Source of the DNA: Streptomyces venezuelae
GTDB lineage: Bacteria; Actinomycetota; Actinomycetes; Streptomycetales; Streptomycetaceae
Length of the DNA: 64,000 nt
Direction: 5' to 3'
Assembly (NCBI RefSeq): GCF_008642275.1
Contig: NZ_CP029189.1
Coordinates: 5,058,501 to 5,122,500 of the forward strand
Shown: one piece after another, positions 62,605-64,000 of the stretch
Numbering within the stretch: position 1 is the stretch's first letter
How the letters are laid out: every line of letters begins with the position of its first letter
Notes under the pieces: model-generated
Database searches by the model: none
Told to the model about the DNA's origin: nothing
What the model saw: the letters and a program-made list of their open reading frames with translations, nothing else
Program-made: the position numbers and the translations under genes

Positions 62605-64000
62605 TTACTGCAGCCCGGTGTGGACCGCGTTCGCGAGCTCACCGTTCGTGGTGTCGCCGCTGAACTCCCAGAAGAAGGCTCCCTTGAGGCCCTGCTGCTT
62701 GGCCCAGCTCATCTTCCCGGCGATGGTGGCGGGGGTGTCGTAGCTCCACCAGTTGCTGCCGCACTTGGCGTAGGCCGTGCCGGCGACGGTGCCGGTGGCC
62801 GGGCAGCTGGTCTTGAGCACCTTGTAGTCCTCGATGCCCTGCTCGTACGTGCCCGGCGCGGGTCCGGTGGCGGTGCCGCCGGGGGCGGCCTGGGTGACGC
62901 CGGTCCAGCCGCGGCCGTAGAAGCCGATGCCGAGGTTGAGCTTCGAGCCGGGCACGCCCTTGGCCTTGAGCTTGGCGATGGCGTCGGCCGAGTTGAAGCC
63001 GGCCTGCGGGATGCCCGCGTACGACGTCAGCGGGGAGTGCGGGGCGGTCGGGCCCTGGGCCGCCCAGGCGCCGAAGAAGTCGTACGTCATGACGTTGTAG
63101 AAGTCGGTGTACTGCGCGGCGCCCGCGTAGTCGGCCTTGTCGATCTTGCCGCCGTCCGAGGCGTCGGCGGTGATGGCCGCGGTGACCAGGTTGTTCGCGC
63201 CGAACCGGGTCTTCACGGCCTGCATCAGGTTCTTGAAGGCGGCAGCTCCGCTGGTGTCGCAGGACAGGCCGCAGGCGTTCGGGTACTCCCAGTCCAGGTC
63301 GATGCCGTCGAAGACGTCGGCCCAGCGCGGGTCCTCGACCAGGTTGTAGCAGGACTGGGCGAAGGCGGTCGGGTTGGCCGCGGCCTGCGGGAAGCCTCCG
63401 GACCAGGTCCAGCCGCCGAAGGACCAGAGGATCTTGATGTTCGGGTAGGCCTTCTTCAGCTTGCGCAGCTGGTTGAAGTTGCCGCGCAGCGGCTGGTCCC
63501 AGGTGTCGGCGACGCCGTCGACGCTCTGGTCGGCGGTGTAGGCCTTGTCGTAGTCGGCGTAGGCGTCACCGATGGTGCACTGGCCGTTCTGGACGTTGCC
63601 GAAGGCGTAGTTGATGTGGGTGATCTTGCCCGCGGTGCCGGAGGTGACCAGGTTCTTCACGTGGTAGTTGCGGCCGTAGACGCCCCAGTTGGTGAAGTAC
63701 CCGAGCTTGACCTTGTCGCCCGGGTTCGGCGGGACGACCCCGCCGGTCGTGGTCACCGTGGTGGAGCCGGAGGAGGGTCCGGTCTGGTCGATGGTGTCGC
63801 GCGCGGTGACGCTGTAGGTGTACGTCGTGCCCTTGGTGAGGCCGGAGTCGGCGTAGCTGGTCCCGGTGACGGTGGCGATCTTGGCGGAGCCCCGGTAGAC
63901 GTCGTAGTTCTTGACGCCCTTGTCGTCGGTGGCCGGGGTCCAGGCCAGGGTGAGCGAGGTGTCGGCGACGTTGCTCGCGGTGGGGGTGCCGGGAGCCGTG
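62605..64000 (-). CDS. GH18 chitinase with fibronectin III domain (truncated by window edge)
   Basis: The C-terminal part of a secreted chitinase; the gene enters from beyond 64000. Residues encoded by 63757-64000 form a fibronectin type III domain (TLAWTPATDDKGVKNYDVYR, GLTKGTTYTYSVTARD). A Pro-rich linker precedes the GH18 barrel (KLGYFTNWGVYGRNYHVKNL, KILWSFGGWTWSGG). The catalytic DxxDxDxE motif is FDGIDLDWEYPN, with Glu as acid. Further blocks are YDFFGAW and GIGFYGRGW. Streptomyces GH18 enzymes of this layout usually begin with a signal peptide and a cellulose/chitin-binding module, expected outside the window. It degrades chitin outside the cell. Confidence 0.92.
   Translation of the reverse strand, partial: TAPGTPTASNVADTSLTLAWTPATDDKGVKNYDVYRGSAKIATVTGTSYADSGLTKGTTYTYSVTARDTIDQTGPSSGSTTVTTTGGVVPPNPGDKVKLGYFTNWGVYGRNYHVKNLVTSGTAGKITHINYAFGNVQNGQCTIGDAYADYDKAYTADQSVDGVADTWDQPLRGNFNQLRKLKKAYPNIKILWSFGGWTWSGGFPQAAANPTAFAQSCYNLVEDPRWADVFDGIDLDWEYPNACGLSCDTSGAAAFKNLMQAVKTRFGANNLVTAAITADASDGGKIDKADYAGAAQYTDFYNVMTYDFFGAWAAQGPTAPHSPLTSYAGIPQAGFNSADAIAKLKAKGVPGSKLNLGIGFYGRGWTGVTQAAPGGTATGPAPGTYEQGIEDYKVLKTSCPATGTVAGTAYAKCGSNWWSYDTPATIAGKMSWAKQQGLKGAFFWEFSGDTTNGELANAVHTGLQ

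Overview
The window is chromosomal DNA from a Streptomyces-type actinobacterium. GC is very high, GTG, TTG and ATG starts are mixed, genes are often joined by 4-base ATGA/GTGA overlaps, and the conserved block lysA-hom-thrC-thrB-rho-LCP-rpmE-prfA-prmC-glyA-wecA-atp operon is present.

Layout. (1) 1-5.5 kb: housekeeping and accessory genes (ATP-dependent DNA ligase, DUF6479 protein, Rho-N-like small protein, XdhC-like protein, SMC/RecN-like ATPase). (2) 5.5-24.9 kb: a biosynthetic gene cluster. It has an acyl-CoA carboxylase (beta and epsilon), two KASIII-like synthases, a minimal type II PKS-like set (KS, a KS without catalytic Cys, ACP), an SDR ketoreductase, an FAD monooxygenase, an alpha/beta hydrolase, two SnoaL-like proteins, a UbiX/UbiD prenylated-flavin decarboxylase pair, a PPTase and a DHA2 exporter. 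Regulators are a TetR protein next to the exporter, an ECF-type sigma factor, a SARP activator and a ScbR-type TetR. No aromatase or dehydratase was recognised, so the product is not a standard aromatic polyketide. SARP and exporter each carry a rare TTA (bldA) codon. Four cluster promoters share a two-box motif with exactly 16 bases between the boxes, and an array of 11-bp-spaced heptads lies before the PKS operon.

(3) 24.9-28.4 kb: sparse region with a SapA-like secreted protein, a three-helix membrane protein and a frameshifted HNH nuclease gene. (4) 28.4-36.4 kb: a genomic island bounded by a 36-bp direct repeat. The right copy lies in tRNA-Arg(CCG); the left is a relic of the same tRNA's 3' half. 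Inside are a broken tyrosine integrase, a broken Im9-like immunity gene, a structured non-coding segment, and a lower-GC block: a DNA adenine methyltransferase, a large protein with two GHKL ATPase modules (MORC/Hsp90-like N-terminus, histidine-kinase-like C-terminus), a receiver protein and a ComEC-like metallo-beta-lactamase hydrolase. I read this as a candidate undescribed defence or conflict system.

(5) 36.4-64 kb: core genes: receiver protein, ArgS-like DALR protein, lysine/threonine pathway, Rho, LCP protein, L31, RF1 and its methyltransferase, TsaC/Sua5, a phosphatase-like protein lacking its nucleophilic Cys, SHMT, WecA-type transferase, the complete ATP synthase operon, a DUF2550 protein and, at the right edge, a truncated GH18 chitinase.
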